The notes beneath the pieces are model-generated. The model was not told where the DNA came from. It worked only from the letters and a program-made list of their open reading frames with translations, and made no database searches. The translations under genes were made by a program, and so were the position numbers. From Bacteroidota bacterium (GTDB lineage Bacteria > Bacteroidota > Kryptoniia > Kryptoniales > JAKASW01), in contig JAJYOS010000139.1 in assembly GCA_021796055.1 (NCBI GenBank), positions 1-10,502 on the forward strand: 10,502 nt of DNA, given 5' to 3'. Positions 1 to 7,840 of the stretch are shown piece by piece. How positions within the stretch are numbered: the first letter of the stretch is position 1; every line of letters starts with the position of its first letter.

Positions 1-75
1 AAGGATAACGATATTTCCGTGAGGGTCTACGGCAATTTTGCCCTCAAGGTTGACAAAAACCTGACCGGAAAGTGA
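1..75 (+). CDS. 3' end of an unidentified upstream gene (partial)
   Basis: Frame 1 is open from the window edge to a TGA at 73-75, giving a 24-residue C-terminal tail that ends in NLTGK. The tail alternates hydrophobic and polar residues (ISVRVYGNFALKV), as in a terminal beta-strand pair. Such endings occur in LEA14-type and other beta-sandwich proteins, but this is too little to name a family. The stop lies 11 bases before the ATG of the next gene and overlaps its Shine-Dalgarno sequence, so the two are probably in one operon and translationally linked. It is called coding because of that tight spacing and the open frame. The rest of the gene is outside the window. Confidence 0.6.
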   Translation, partial: KDNDISVRVYGNFALKVDKNLTGK

Positions 76-79
76 GGAG
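75..79 (+). promoter_or_regulatory. Shine-Dalgarno site that fixes the start of the outer-membrane protein
   Basis: AGGAG at 75-79, within a purine-rich run, lies 7 bases before the ATG at 87. An in-frame GTG exists at 72, but it overlaps the upstream stop and would place this ribosome site inside the coding region. It would also add five charged or polar residues in front of a clean signal peptide. The ATG at 87 is therefore the better start. This is the only clear Shine-Dalgarno site among the genes of the window. Confidence 0.75.
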
Positions 80-86
80 AGGGAAA

Positions 87-1550
87 ATGAAGAGAATATT
101 AGTCCTTACGGCCCTTTTCCTGCTTCCGTTGTTCAGCCTTCAGGCACAACAAATTGCGAGCAGCAGGCTCATCTCCATGGGCGGAGTTTCTACAGCGGTG
201 TCTTCAGATGTGGACGCCATCGGCACAAATCCCGCGAATCTGCTGGCGAACTCGGGCGGCAAAGTTGTCGTCGAACTCGCTCCTATCAGTTTGAGAGCAG
301 GCACTGATTTCTTGAGCCTTAATCTCTATAACAACTACTTTACCGGGACCGGCCAGGTAGACAGCGCTGGCAACAAGATCGGGAAGTATCTGACAGCGGC
401 AGATAAGCAGAGTATACTCGACGCTTTTCCTGGCGGAGTCGGGACTGTGCTTACCGACGTGAATATTCGTGATTTGGGCGTATCGGTTAGGAACAATGAT
501 TTCGCTCTTGGCTTCTCAATCGACGACCGGATAGGCGCGCGCGCGACGGTTCCCAACTCATTCGTACTATTTGCTCTCAACGGGAATGCTCCCGGATCCA
601 ATTTCTCGTGGAACAACATTAGTTCGAAAGCGTGGTGGTACAGAAGCTATAACGCGGATTTTGCGATGAGTCTTCCGAATCCGATTGTGATTCCGAAGGA
701 CATCGCGAAGAATTTCAACGTCGGTATTGGAGTGAAGTACGTCACCGGTATCGCGTATGCCTCAGCGCAGTCGAACAACAGCTATCTGCAGACTGACTCC
801 GCAAACTACGCATTTAACGTGGGGCTGGGATTCAACGGACTGCGTGCCGGGATATTAAGCAACGAGATATCAAAGGCGATGAAGAGCAATGTCGGCGACA
901 CGGTGACAAATTTCAATCCGTTTTCTCCTGCCGGTTCCGGATTTGGTTTTGATCTAGGCGGCTCGGCAAGGATTCTCGACTTTATTAAGGTCGGCGCGAG
1001 CTTCACAGATATCGGTAGCATATCGTGGACAAAGAATACAATAAGAACTTCCGGCGACACTTCTTTTACTTTTAACGGGTTTTCACCTGCCGAAGCCGGG
1101 GTTCCTAACGCGACAAGCAACGTCGACAGCCTGAATAACGCTTTCAAGAATTTCTTCAAGAACAGGGATTCCGTATCGTCTGGGTTCACTACTCCTCTTC
1201 CAACTCGCTTCAACCTCGGCGCAGCGGTAAATATGGATGAGGTCTTCCCGTCGATACCTGGCCAGCTTACACTCGCGGTGGATTACCACCAGGGGCTTAA
1301 CAACTCCCTCGGTAATTCAACAGTTCCCGAGCTTGACTTTGGAGCGGAGTGGAAGCCAGTGGGCGTTCTTCCGATAAGGACAGGCGTAGGATTCGGAGGC
1401 GCTTACGGTTTCCGATGGGCGCTAGGCATCGGCATCGATATGCCGTTCTGGGATATCGATCTTGGCGTTGGAACGTTCAATGACGTGGTCGCGTTCAATA
1501 GCGCAAAGAACCTCTCGGTGACACTAAGCTTTCTCAAGTTCAGATTCTGA
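87..1550 (+). CDS. PorV/FadL-like outer-membrane beta-barrel protein (DUF5723-like)
   Basis: The product has 487 residues from the ATG at 87. Residues 1-20 form a signal peptide (MKRILVLTALFLLPLFSLQA) with probable signal-peptidase-I cleavage before QQ, so the protein is exported. Just after it, residues 28-52 carry a pattern close to 'lgMGGa.tA...dvdAi..NPAnL' (MGG at 31-33, NPANL at 48-52). This is the usual N-terminal signature of PorV/UPF0164/FadL-like outer-membrane barrels in the FCB group. The rest is rich in Gly, Asn, Ser and aromatic residues, with alternating strands such as FNVGIGVKYVTG and RTGVGFGGAYGFRWALGIGI. It ends in Phe, as expected for recognition by the barrel-assembly machinery. 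Family members transport hydrophobic compounds or act in type IX secretion and related surface processes; nothing here decides between these. The gene follows the partial gene by 11 bases and ends in a strong terminator, so it is the last gene of its operon. The class is fairly sure, the function unknown. Confidence 0.7.
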   Translation: MKRILVLTALFLLPLFSLQAQQIASSRLISMGGVSTAVSSDVDAIGTNPANLLANSGGKVVVELAPISLRAGTDFLSLNLYNNYFTGTGQVDSAGNKIGKYLTAADKQSILDAFPGGVGTVLTDVNIRDLGVSVRNNDFALGFSIDDRIGARATVPNSFVLFALNGNAPGSNFSWNNISSKAWWYRSYNADFAMSLPNPIVIPKDIAKNFNVGIGVKYVTGIAYASAQSNNSYLQTDSANYAFNVGLGFNGLRAGILSNEISKAMKSNVGDTVTNFNPFSPAGSGFGFDLGGSARILDFIKVGASFTDIGSISWTKNTIRTSGDTSFTFNGFSPAEAGVPNATSNVDSLNNAFKNFFKNRDSVSSGFTTPLPTRFNLGAAVNMDEVFPSIPGQLTLAVDYHQGLNNSLGNSTVPELDFGAEWKPVGVLPIRTGVGFGGAYGFRWALGIGIDMPFWDIDLGVGTFNDVVAFNSAKNLSVTLSFLKFRF

Positions 1551-1575
1551 AGTCGATCGTTATGTGTGAATTATC

Positions 1576-1610
1576 AAGAGCATCCCGGCTGTCCGGGATG
1601 CTCTTTTTTT
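1576..1610 (+). terminator. Rho-independent terminator after the outer-membrane protein gene
   Basis: A perfect 13-bp inverted repeat (AAGAGCATCCCGG at 1576-1588 pairing with 1593-1605) has a 4-base loop, CTGT, and runs directly into a T tract at 1604-1610. It lies 25 bases after the stop codon at 1550. Stem length, GC-rich upper stem and T run make this a textbook intrinsic terminator that separates the outer-membrane operon from the kinase gene. Confidence 0.93.
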
Positions 1611-1622
1611 ATGCCTCAACAC

Positions 1623-1651
1623 TTGATTACGCCTTCTGCGCTGGCTATACT
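1623..1651 (+). promoter_or_regulatory. Sigma70-like promoter for the hybrid kinase
   Basis: TTGATT (1623-1628) and TATACT (1646-1651) are separated by 17 bases. The -35 box matches TTGACA at its first four positions and the -10 box matches TATAAT at five of six. It lies between the terminator and the kinase ATG at 1678. Transcription would begin near 1658, giving a leader of about 20 bases without an obvious Shine-Dalgarno site. Position and spacing support it. Housekeeping promoters of Bacteroidota proper use a different consensus, so the call depends on the organism. Confidence 0.5.
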
Positions 1652-1677
1652 AAGGCTGGTGAACGGTTAGTTCCTTA

Positions 1678-4600
1678 ATGACAATTGCTGCCGACATATT
1701 CGACTTCCTGTTTGTTTTCCTACCTGTTGCTTCACTGACTCATCTCGCATTCAGGATAGGTCTATCCTACGGAAGATCTAAAGGGAGCCCAACGCTTTTT
1801 GCGGGGACCTCTGTCCTTACTTTTTCGTACCTCTCAAAAATTTACTTTGAGATTGTATTCGGCAGAGTGGACGCCTTCTGGTTTTTCATGCTCACTTTAG
1901 GAACAGCAGTCGGACTCGTACTAGCTCTTATAGGTGCGATGAAGGTAAGTTCATTCCTGTCGCCGAATCTGCCAGAGGCGACCGCGAGAAGTAAGAAAGC
2001 CGCGAGGATCAGCCAGCTCGCAGTTGTCATCTTTCTAATAGTTCTCATCCCTTCCTTCCTAAGTCTCAGCCGGCCTTTATACTGGAGACTAGGCGCGGTC
2101 TGCTATGTCATAAGGGAGGCGGCACTCTTCGGCGTCGTCATGTTTGCGGCAGAGCTGTATGGACTCGGCACTCAGAAACACGCAGTTCTGAAAGCGAAGT
2201 TAACTAGAGCTCTTGGCGCCTATTACCTTGTGGAGCCGGCGGTTTGGTTTGCCGCCGCAGGTCTGGCGGGCGGCTTAACATTGCAGCCCCGGCTAAGACT
2301 GTCTCTAAATGTTGTGGCTATGGCTGTGTCGGTGGCAGTGAGCTTCATGATCATCCGATTCATTCGAAGCCACTTGCCGGTAGTTCTAAAAAACGTAAAG
2401 ACCACCTATGTAGACGCGCTCAGGGTAAGAGTCCTTCGCGATCTTTATCTGATTGGTGCCGGGCTAACAATATTCATTTTTGTGGTTCTCCTAATCGCGC
2501 AATCCCTTTACGAGGACCTGAGGACCGCGACGCTTCAGACTTACGCGCAATCTGGTCTGGCGATTGAAAAACTCGCGGCGGCGAGAGTTCGATCGTCATT
2601 ACAGGATGTTGTCCTGCGTCTTCAGAGATCGGAGGAGGCTGCAGATCCAAGTATCGCGTTGGTCGATTTGAAACGCAGTAAACCATTTATTGAAGCAGTA
2701 GGCGACGCGGACAGCGCCAAATCGATCGGCCTTTTGTATGGGCCTCGATCAGCTGGTGTCGACACCCTCGTCTCCCGGCTCCTCGATGAAACGCAGCAGG
2801 AATCGAACGACAATGGTATCGAGATTACTTCCGGCAGGAGCGGCAAAAATCTGCAGTATCTTGTCGTGGTCAGATCTCAAAGCCGATACAGAGTCAGTAA
2901 GTACATGTTCGCCCTATTGGACGTCACGAGATTAATTTCCAGCAACGTATCAGGTCTTAACGACTTCGGCGCGCGTTTCCAGATGGTTTCTCCCGACCTG
3001 AGAATTATCTACTCCACCCAGAAGGATGAAATCGGAGAAAGCTTCCGTAACGCCGTACTTACGGACACCGAAATCAATCCGAGGAGTCTCTCGACAAGAT
3101 TGGCTGAGTTGTCCGGTATGCGATTCGAAGGATACAAGATTCTTAGAGGACAAAGCAAAGCCGGAATGGGCGAATATTTCCTGCTCATTTCTACTCCGCT
3201 AAATTTCCAGGGATTCCGCGGCGCCATCGCTTTTATCCAGCCTGAAGAAAAGATATCTAGCCTGTACAAGCCGACGAATTCTCTCCTCCTGCTCGCCGGA
3301 CTCTTAGTAGTCGGCTTGATGGGAGGCGGAATCATAATAATGTCCGTCGCGTTCAAGTGGTCAATGCGACTCGAGAAGGAGGTACAGGACAAGGTCTCAG
3401 AGCTTCGAGGTTCGGAGGATAAATACCGGAGAATCGTAGAGAATCCTTATGTCGGCAGCTTCATCATGGTCGACGACAGGTTGATTTTCGCAAACTCCAG
3501 ACTTGCCGAGATACTTGAGACCGACGTCGACAGATTATCTGGTAGTGATCTTGCAGTTTTCATGGATGGCAAGGACCACGAAGCGCTCCTGAACGTTTTC
3601 AGCTCGATCTCCAAAGGCGAGAAGAATGGCGACCGCTGGCAGGTGAATGGCACTACGGCTTCGGGCCGGCGCATCACACTTTCCGGATATTCAAGCCTCA
3701 TCCATATTGGCAGCAAGATCGGCGTCCAATCCCTTGTCGTTGACAGCACAAGCGAATTTCGTGAGAAAGAGAAGCTCGAACAGTTCGAGCGTCTCGAGTC
3801 CATGGCCACTCTTGCGGCGGGCATCGCGCATGATTTCAACAATATCCTGCAGGTGGTGCTTGGGTCATCTCAACTTCTGCAGCGGAGATTGGAGAATACT
3901 GACCTGAGAAAATATGCCGACAATATTACCAATGTAGCGCTAAGAGGGAGCGATCTCTCGAAACGCCTTCTGACTTTCAGCCGGCAAAAAGGACTCGAAC
4001 AAACGAAGGCCTTCGACATCAACGCGATAATTGTGGAATCACTTCCGCTGTTCGAAGAGACTTTCCCGCGTACTATCAAGATCGAGACGGAACTCCAGGA
4101 TACTCCCATCTATGTCGAGGGAGATCAGAGCCAGATACAGCAGGTTATATTCAACCTCGCTGTCAACGCGAGAGATGCCATGCCTCATGGCGGAACACTG
4201 CTCATCAGGACCGAGACGCGCGAAGTCCTTCCTATGGAAGCTGATATTTACCAGGTCACTCCGGGCACATATGCTTACATAATGGTCAGGGATAACGGAG
4301 AAGGGATTTCTCCTGAACTCATGAGCAAGATATTCGAGCCTTTCTTCACGACGAAGCCGCCCGGGAAGGGCACCGGACTCGGGCTTAGCGTGGTCTACGG
4401 CATCGTGCGATCTCACAACGGTTTCCTGAAAGTTTACAGCGAAGTCAGAAAGGGCACCGTGTTTAGTATCTTCCTGCCGCCTACTTCGCCCAAGGAGATT
4501 AGTGAAACAGGAGAGGGCCAGCCGCAGCTTAACGAGCCGTACTCGACTTACGGCAGTCGCATCCTCTTTGTCGACGATGAAGCGGGCATAAGGGAGGCTG

Positions 4601-4929
4601 CGGAATTCTTGCTTGAACAGGCAGGGTACTCAGTAGTTACGGCCAAAGACGGGATGACCGCCCTCGAGATTTATCAAAACGAGTGGGAGGACATTAGTCT
4701 CGTCGTCCTTGATCTGAACATGCCGGAACTGTCGGGCAGGGAAGTCCTTGAGAATTTCACGATAATCAATCCCGATGTCCGTGTGCTCATTGCGACCGGA
4801 TATATTACAGCTGAGGAGCGCGCAGGCCTGAAGGGAATCGTTGAGGTTATAGAGAAGCCTTTCGATTTCGATCAGCTCATCCAGAAGGTCAGAGCCGCGC
4901 TAGAGACTCCGAGCAGCGCGAAGACCTAA
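1678..4929 (+). CDS. Membrane hybrid histidine kinase: 7TM, periplasmic sensor, PAS, HisKA, HATPase, receiver
   Basis: The product has 1083 residues. An in-frame stop at 1660-1662 makes the ATG at 1678 the only reasonable start. Residues 7-228 hold about seven hydrophobic helices. Helix 8 (255-277) and helix 9 (about 535-560) bracket a periplasmic domain of roughly 255 residues that looks like a double-Cache/PAS-fold sensor. A coiled linker (562-580) leads to a PAS domain (about 580-690). In HisKA, His718 in GIAHDFNN is the phosphorylated residue. The ATPase domain shows the N box (N826, N830, in NLAVNARDAM), G1 (D872 in DNGEG), F box (IFEPFF, 885-890) and G2 (GKGTGLGL, 896-903). The C-terminal receiver has acidic residues 966-968, phospho-acceptor Asp1012, T1040 and K1060, so all key residues are present. 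It should autophosphorylate in response to a periplasmic or membrane signal and pass phosphate to its own receiver. There is no HPt or DNA-binding domain and no partner regulator nearby, so the output is unknown. It is transcribed alone, from its own promoter. The signal cannot be told from sequence. Confidence 0.93.
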   Translation: MTIAADIFDFLFVFLPVASLTHLAFRIGLSYGRSKGSPTLFAGTSVLTFSYLSKIYFEIVFGRVDAFWFFMLTLGTAVGLVLALIGAMKVSSFLSPNLPEATARSKKAARISQLAVVIFLIVLIPSFLSLSRPLYWRLGAVCYVIREAALFGVVMFAAELYGLGTQKHAVLKAKLTRALGAYYLVEPAVWFAAAGLAGGLTLQPRLRLSLNVVAMAVSVAVSFMIIRFIRSHLPVVLKNVKTTYVDALRVRVLRDLYLIGAGLTIFIFVVLLIAQSLYEDLRTATLQTYAQSGLAIEKLAAARVRSSLQDVVLRLQRSEEAADPSIALVDLKRSKPFIEAVGDADSAKSIGLLYGPRSAGVDTLVSRLLDETQQESNDNGIEITSGRSGKNLQYLVVVRSQSRYRVSKYMFALLDVTRLISSNVSGLNDFGARFQMVSPDLRIIYSTQKDEIGESFRNAVLTDTEINPRSLSTRLAELSGMRFEGYKILRGQSKAGMGEYFLLISTPLNFQGFRGAIAFIQPEEKISSLYKPTNSLLLLAGLLVVGLMGGGIIIMSVAFKWSMRLEKEVQDKVSELRGSEDKYRRIVENPYVGSFIMVDDRLIFANSRLAEILETDVDRLSGSDLAVFMDGKDHEALLNVFSSISKGEKNGDRWQVNGTTASGRRITLSGYSSLIHIGSKIGVQSLVVDSTSEFREKEKLEQFERLESMATLAAGIAHDFNNILQVVLGSSQLLQRRLENTDLRKYADNITNVALRGSDLSKRLLTFSRQKGLEQTKAFDINAIIVESLPLFEETFPRTIKIETELQDTPIYVEGDQSQIQQVIFNLAVNARDAMPHGGTLLIRTETREVLPMEADIYQVTPGTYAYIMVRDNGEGISPELMSKIFEPFFTTKPPGKGTGLGLSVVYGIVRSHNGFLKVYSEVRKGTVFSIFLPPTSPKEISETGEGQPQLNEPYSTYGSRILFVDDEAGIREAAEFLLEQAGYSVVTAKDGMTALEIYQNEWEDISLVVLDLNMPELSGREVLENFTIINPDVRVLIATGYITAEERAGLKGIVEVIEKPFDFDQLIQKVRAALETPSSAKT

Positions 4930-4973
4930 TTCGCGTCACATCCCTAAAAGATTTCCAATAACATCTAAGTTGG

Positions 4974-5027
4974 TTGCCGGGTGGCAAGCTCTGCTTTGTT
5001 TTCTCATATACGAGAAACAGAAGGAGC
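4974..5027. other. Two abutting hairpins in the kinase-glnD gap
   Basis: The 259-base gap (4930-5188) has no convincing gene. The first hairpin pairs TTGCC (4974-4978) with GGCAA (4983-4987) around a 4-base loop. The second starts at the next base: GCTC (4988-4991) pairs with GAGC (5024-5027) and, inside an internal loop, TGTTTTCTC pairs with GAGAAACA with one bulged T around the loop ATATAC. Neither is followed by a T tract, so they are not standard terminators. They could be part of the kinase 3' untranslated region, an upstream leader for glnD, or chance. I recognise no riboswitch family. Confidence 0.3.
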
Positions 5028-5175
5028 GTGGATTCCCAAAGACAATCATTTAATGAGCTTACGATATGTGGCGATCTTGCTTTATCCTTTGTGTGTGGTG
5101 CGTGATTCTCTTCATTTGTAAAGATGTACCGTTACCGGATTGCCGATATCCTTCCGTTTTAAGTCTCACCTTGAT

Positions 5176-5181
5176 TATATT
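5176..5181 (+). promoter_or_regulatory. Possible -10 box for glnD, implying a leaderless or near-leaderless transcript
   Basis: TATATT at 5176-5181 lies just 7 bases before the glnD ATG (5189), inside the AT-rich run that ends the gap. No Shine-Dalgarno sequence precedes that ATG, and the upstream in-frame TAA at 5183-5185 rules out an earlier start. If this is a real -10 box, transcription would start at about the ATG itself. No good -35 box is seen at the matching distance, so the call is weak. Confidence 0.25.
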
Positions 5182-5188
5182 TTAAATC

Positions 5189-7840
5189 ATGAGAGAAGAA
5201 GTCGCTACTGCAATTGATAGGCTGAACTCAAGGCGCGAAAGCGCGAAGAGTCTCCACGCATCCGGCGGAAAAGGTTCGGACGTATCCCTGGCTTTGACGG
5301 CCGCCGTCGATGAAGCTGTCGTCAGAGCCGTCGAAGAGGCCGGAAATCCTGATAACCTCTCCGCTGTCGCCGTCGGTGGATACGGTAGAGCGGAACTATG
5401 TCCACATTCCGATGTTGATATCCTCTTTATCGTGGGAAGCGGAATCGAGTCTAGTTTCCTGGCACAGCGCATCATGCATTTTCTGTGGGACATGGGACTT
5501 AACATAGGTCACTCGGTCCGCAATGTCGGACAGGTACTCCAGACTTACAAAGACGACCACGACAGTTGGGCGGCGACACTTGAATATCGATACGTGGCCG
5601 GGAGCCGAAAGCTTTTCGTGAAGCTTGAATCCGCGATCAGGGATTTTGTTTCGAAAAATACAGACAGAAGCTTTGTTAAGTCTACGCTCGACGGGATCCG
5701 CGTTCGACACAACAAATACGGCAAGTCAACGTCGCTTTTGGAACCGAACCTGAAGAAAAGCGCCGGTGGACTCCGTGATTTGCATGCGCTCCTGTGGATA
5801 TACAGGGATATGTATCCCGATTTCCTTCCGGAGGTGGGTTATGAGCTGAAACAGCCGGCAATCCTGGATTTTCTCGCGAGACTATTCGATAAAGGTTACA
5901 TAAACCAGCTTCAGTATAATCACACAAGCGAGGCCTTTGAGTTTATATTGCGCACGAGACAAAGCCTTCATTACCAGTCCGCAGGCCTGAACGACCTCCT
6001 CGATTTCGAGATTCAGAAAAAAGTCGCAGGCGAGATGGGATACGAAAGCGCCGATTATACCAAAGGCATCGAGAGCTTCATGCGTGACTACTTCAGGCAT
6101 GCGCGGAAGATACTCAGGCTAAACCAGGTCCTGTCGGATAAAATGCGGGCCGTTCTGAAGCCGCATGGGGAGAGGATTGAAGCCAGAGATCTTGACGAAT
6201 ATTACGCGCTTGTCGGAGACCAGATTGCGTTCAGGCGCGAGGTTGCGACCGACCCGGTTGTCCTTTTCAGGGCTTTCAAACACAAGGCGGATACAGGACT
6301 TCACTTCGACGAGAATGTCCATGAAACCATAGCTCGCGAGCTGGAGAGCTTCAGCAAGCCCGAATTTCAAAGATCGGAAGAAGCGGCGGGAATCTTTAAA
6401 TCGATTCTCGTTTCAGAGAAGAATATCGCTTTCACATTGAAATCGATGAATGAACTTGGAGTTCTCGGAAGGTACCTACCGGAGTTCGGCAAGTTGATCG
6501 GCTTCTTCCAGCATAACGTCTACCATTATTATACCGCAGACGAGCACACTCTTGCGGCAATCGAAAACCTCGAGAGCGTCGGAGAAAGTGACAGAGTGCT
6601 GGGTGAGCTCTTACTGGGCGTGAAGAGGCGCGACGCGCTTTATCTCGGCGTCCTGTTTCACGATATCGCGAAGCCTATCTCGATAAGCAAGCATGAGATA
6701 ATCGGTGTAGACGTTGCCGAGAAGGCGCTGGGACGCATCGGCTTCGACGACATCATGGAGGATGTGGGTTTCCTTGTTCGCAACCACCTTAAGATGGAAC
6801 AGATCGCGTTCCGACGAAACATCGGCGACCCAGAGACAGTTTACGGATTCACAAGGATTTTTACGAACGATGAGCAGCTAAAGATGCTCTACCTTCTGAC
6901 GTATGCCGATCTCAGCGCTGTGAACCCGACAGTATGGACGAAGTGGAAAGCCCAGCTCCTGAACGAGCTGTTCAGGAAGTCCTACCAGATAGTAACGCAG
7001 GCGCTGGACAGGGAGGCCATCGAATCGCTCCAGGAGAAGCAACGACGCCAGAAGGAGAAAGCCATTATCAAGCAGATGCCTGCTGAAAAGGCTCAAACGA
7101 TCCGGAGGCATTTCGGCGGAATCAAGAACGATCTTTATACCGTTGTATTCGAGGACAATGAGATCGTATCTCATATAGAGGCTATCGAGTCGGACTTCGT
7201 GAGCGCTCCGGCGGGAGTTACGGTACATGTAAATTTCAGTCGGAGCGATGAGCATACTGACGTTACCATTATCTCCCGCGACGCCCCGTTTCTCCTCTCC
7301 AAGTTTTGCTCTTCAATGAGCGCCAACGATGCAAACATCGTCGATGCCAGCATTTTCACGAGGGACGACGGCATAATCATCGACCGCTTTCGCGTCTTCG
7401 ACAACATTACCAGGAAGAACCTTACAGACACGCAGATGGCGAAGATAGAGTCGGACCTCCGTGCGATCCTGTCGGGCGAAACCGATCCGGAAAAGCTGTT
7501 CGAGCGTCATAGGATGAAATGGCAAAGAAAGCTGAAGCACGAGGTGAACCCAAACGTGAAGGTCGCGGTTCAGACTTCCGAGACTAAGGATTTCACGTTG
7601 ATCGAGGTGTTCGCCCCCGACTCCCTCGGTTTTCTATACAAGGTAACCTCTTCTATTTCTAAAGCGAAGCTTAACATACACTTTGCGAAAATTGCCACCA
7701 GAGTGGATGGCATTGTCGATACATTCTACATACTGCGGCAGGACGGCGCCAAACCATCCCAGGAAGAGCTTGACAGTGTCAGAGAGAATATTCTGGGAAT
7801 CATACATGAATCGATCGACTCCGAGCTGATATTCAAGTGA
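5189..7840 (+). CDS. glnD: GlnD: bifunctional PII uridylyltransferase / uridylyl-removing enzyme
   Basis: The product has 883 residues, close to the usual 850-900. GlnD attaches UMP to PII proteins when glutamine is scarce and removes it when glutamine is plentiful, controlling glutamine synthetase and nitrogen genes. The nucleotidyltransferase domain carries GGYGRAELCPHSDVD (63-77) with G63, G64 and metal-binding D75 and D77. The HD domain, which does the removal, has a full ligand set: H453 (DEHT), H491-D492 (FHDIAKP), H533 (NHLKM) and D574 (YADLS). Two glutamine-sensing ACT domains follow, at about 690-765 and 802-880 (second ends with VDTFYILRQDG). Both activities should therefore be intact. 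An in-frame TAA at 5183 forces the ATG at 5189, which has no Shine-Dalgarno site. The region before the GG motif is about 30 residues shorter than in E. coli. Its TGA overlaps the murI start. No glnB/glnK or glnA lies in the window, so the PII substrate must be encoded elsewhere. Confidence 0.95.
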   Translation: MREEVATAIDRLNSRRESAKSLHASGGKGSDVSLALTAAVDEAVVRAVEEAGNPDNLSAVAVGGYGRAELCPHSDVDILFIVGSGIESSFLAQRIMHFLWDMGLNIGHSVRNVGQVLQTYKDDHDSWAATLEYRYVAGSRKLFVKLESAIRDFVSKNTDRSFVKSTLDGIRVRHNKYGKSTSLLEPNLKKSAGGLRDLHALLWIYRDMYPDFLPEVGYELKQPAILDFLARLFDKGYINQLQYNHTSEAFEFILRTRQSLHYQSAGLNDLLDFEIQKKVAGEMGYESADYTKGIESFMRDYFRHARKILRLNQVLSDKMRAVLKPHGERIEARDLDEYYALVGDQIAFRREVATDPVVLFRAFKHKADTGLHFDENVHETIARELESFSKPEFQRSEEAAGIFKSILVSEKNIAFTLKSMNELGVLGRYLPEFGKLIGFFQHNVYHYYTADEHTLAAIENLESVGESDRVLGELLLGVKRRDALYLGVLFHDIAKPISISKHEIIGVDVAEKALGRIGFDDIMEDVGFLVRNHLKMEQIAFRRNIGDPETVYGFTRIFTNDEQLKMLYLLTYADLSAVNPTVWTKWKAQLLNELFRKSYQIVTQALDREAIESLQEKQRRQKEKAIIKQMPAEKAQTIRRHFGGIKNDLYTVVFEDNEIVSHIEAIESDFVSAPAGVTVHVNFSRSDEHTDVTIISRDAPFLLSKFCSSMSANDANIVDASIFTRDDGIIIDRFRVFDNITRKNLTDTQMAKIESDLRAILSGETDPEKLFERHRMKWQRKLKHEVNPNVKVAVQTSETKDFTLIEVFAPDSLGFLYKVTSSISKAKLNIHFAKIATRVDGIVDTFYILRQDGAKPSQEELDSVRENILGIIHESIDSELIFK

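Noticed and set aside
72..86. GTG at 72 as the start of the outer-membrane protein
   Set aside because: It overlaps the upstream stop codon, would swallow the ribosome site at 75-79 and puts charged residues before a clean signal peptide; ATG at 87 fits better.
5053..5121. 22-codon hydrophobic ORF beginning MSLRYVAILL in the kinase-glnD gap
   Set aside because: No ribosome site, very short, and no sign of coding bias; an ORF this size is expected by chance.
1678..7840. Idea that the kinase is an NtrB-type partner of glnD in nitrogen control
   Set aside because: NtrB is a small soluble PAS kinase paired with NtrC. This protein is a large membrane hybrid kinase, is separated by 259 bases, and no NtrC is nearby.
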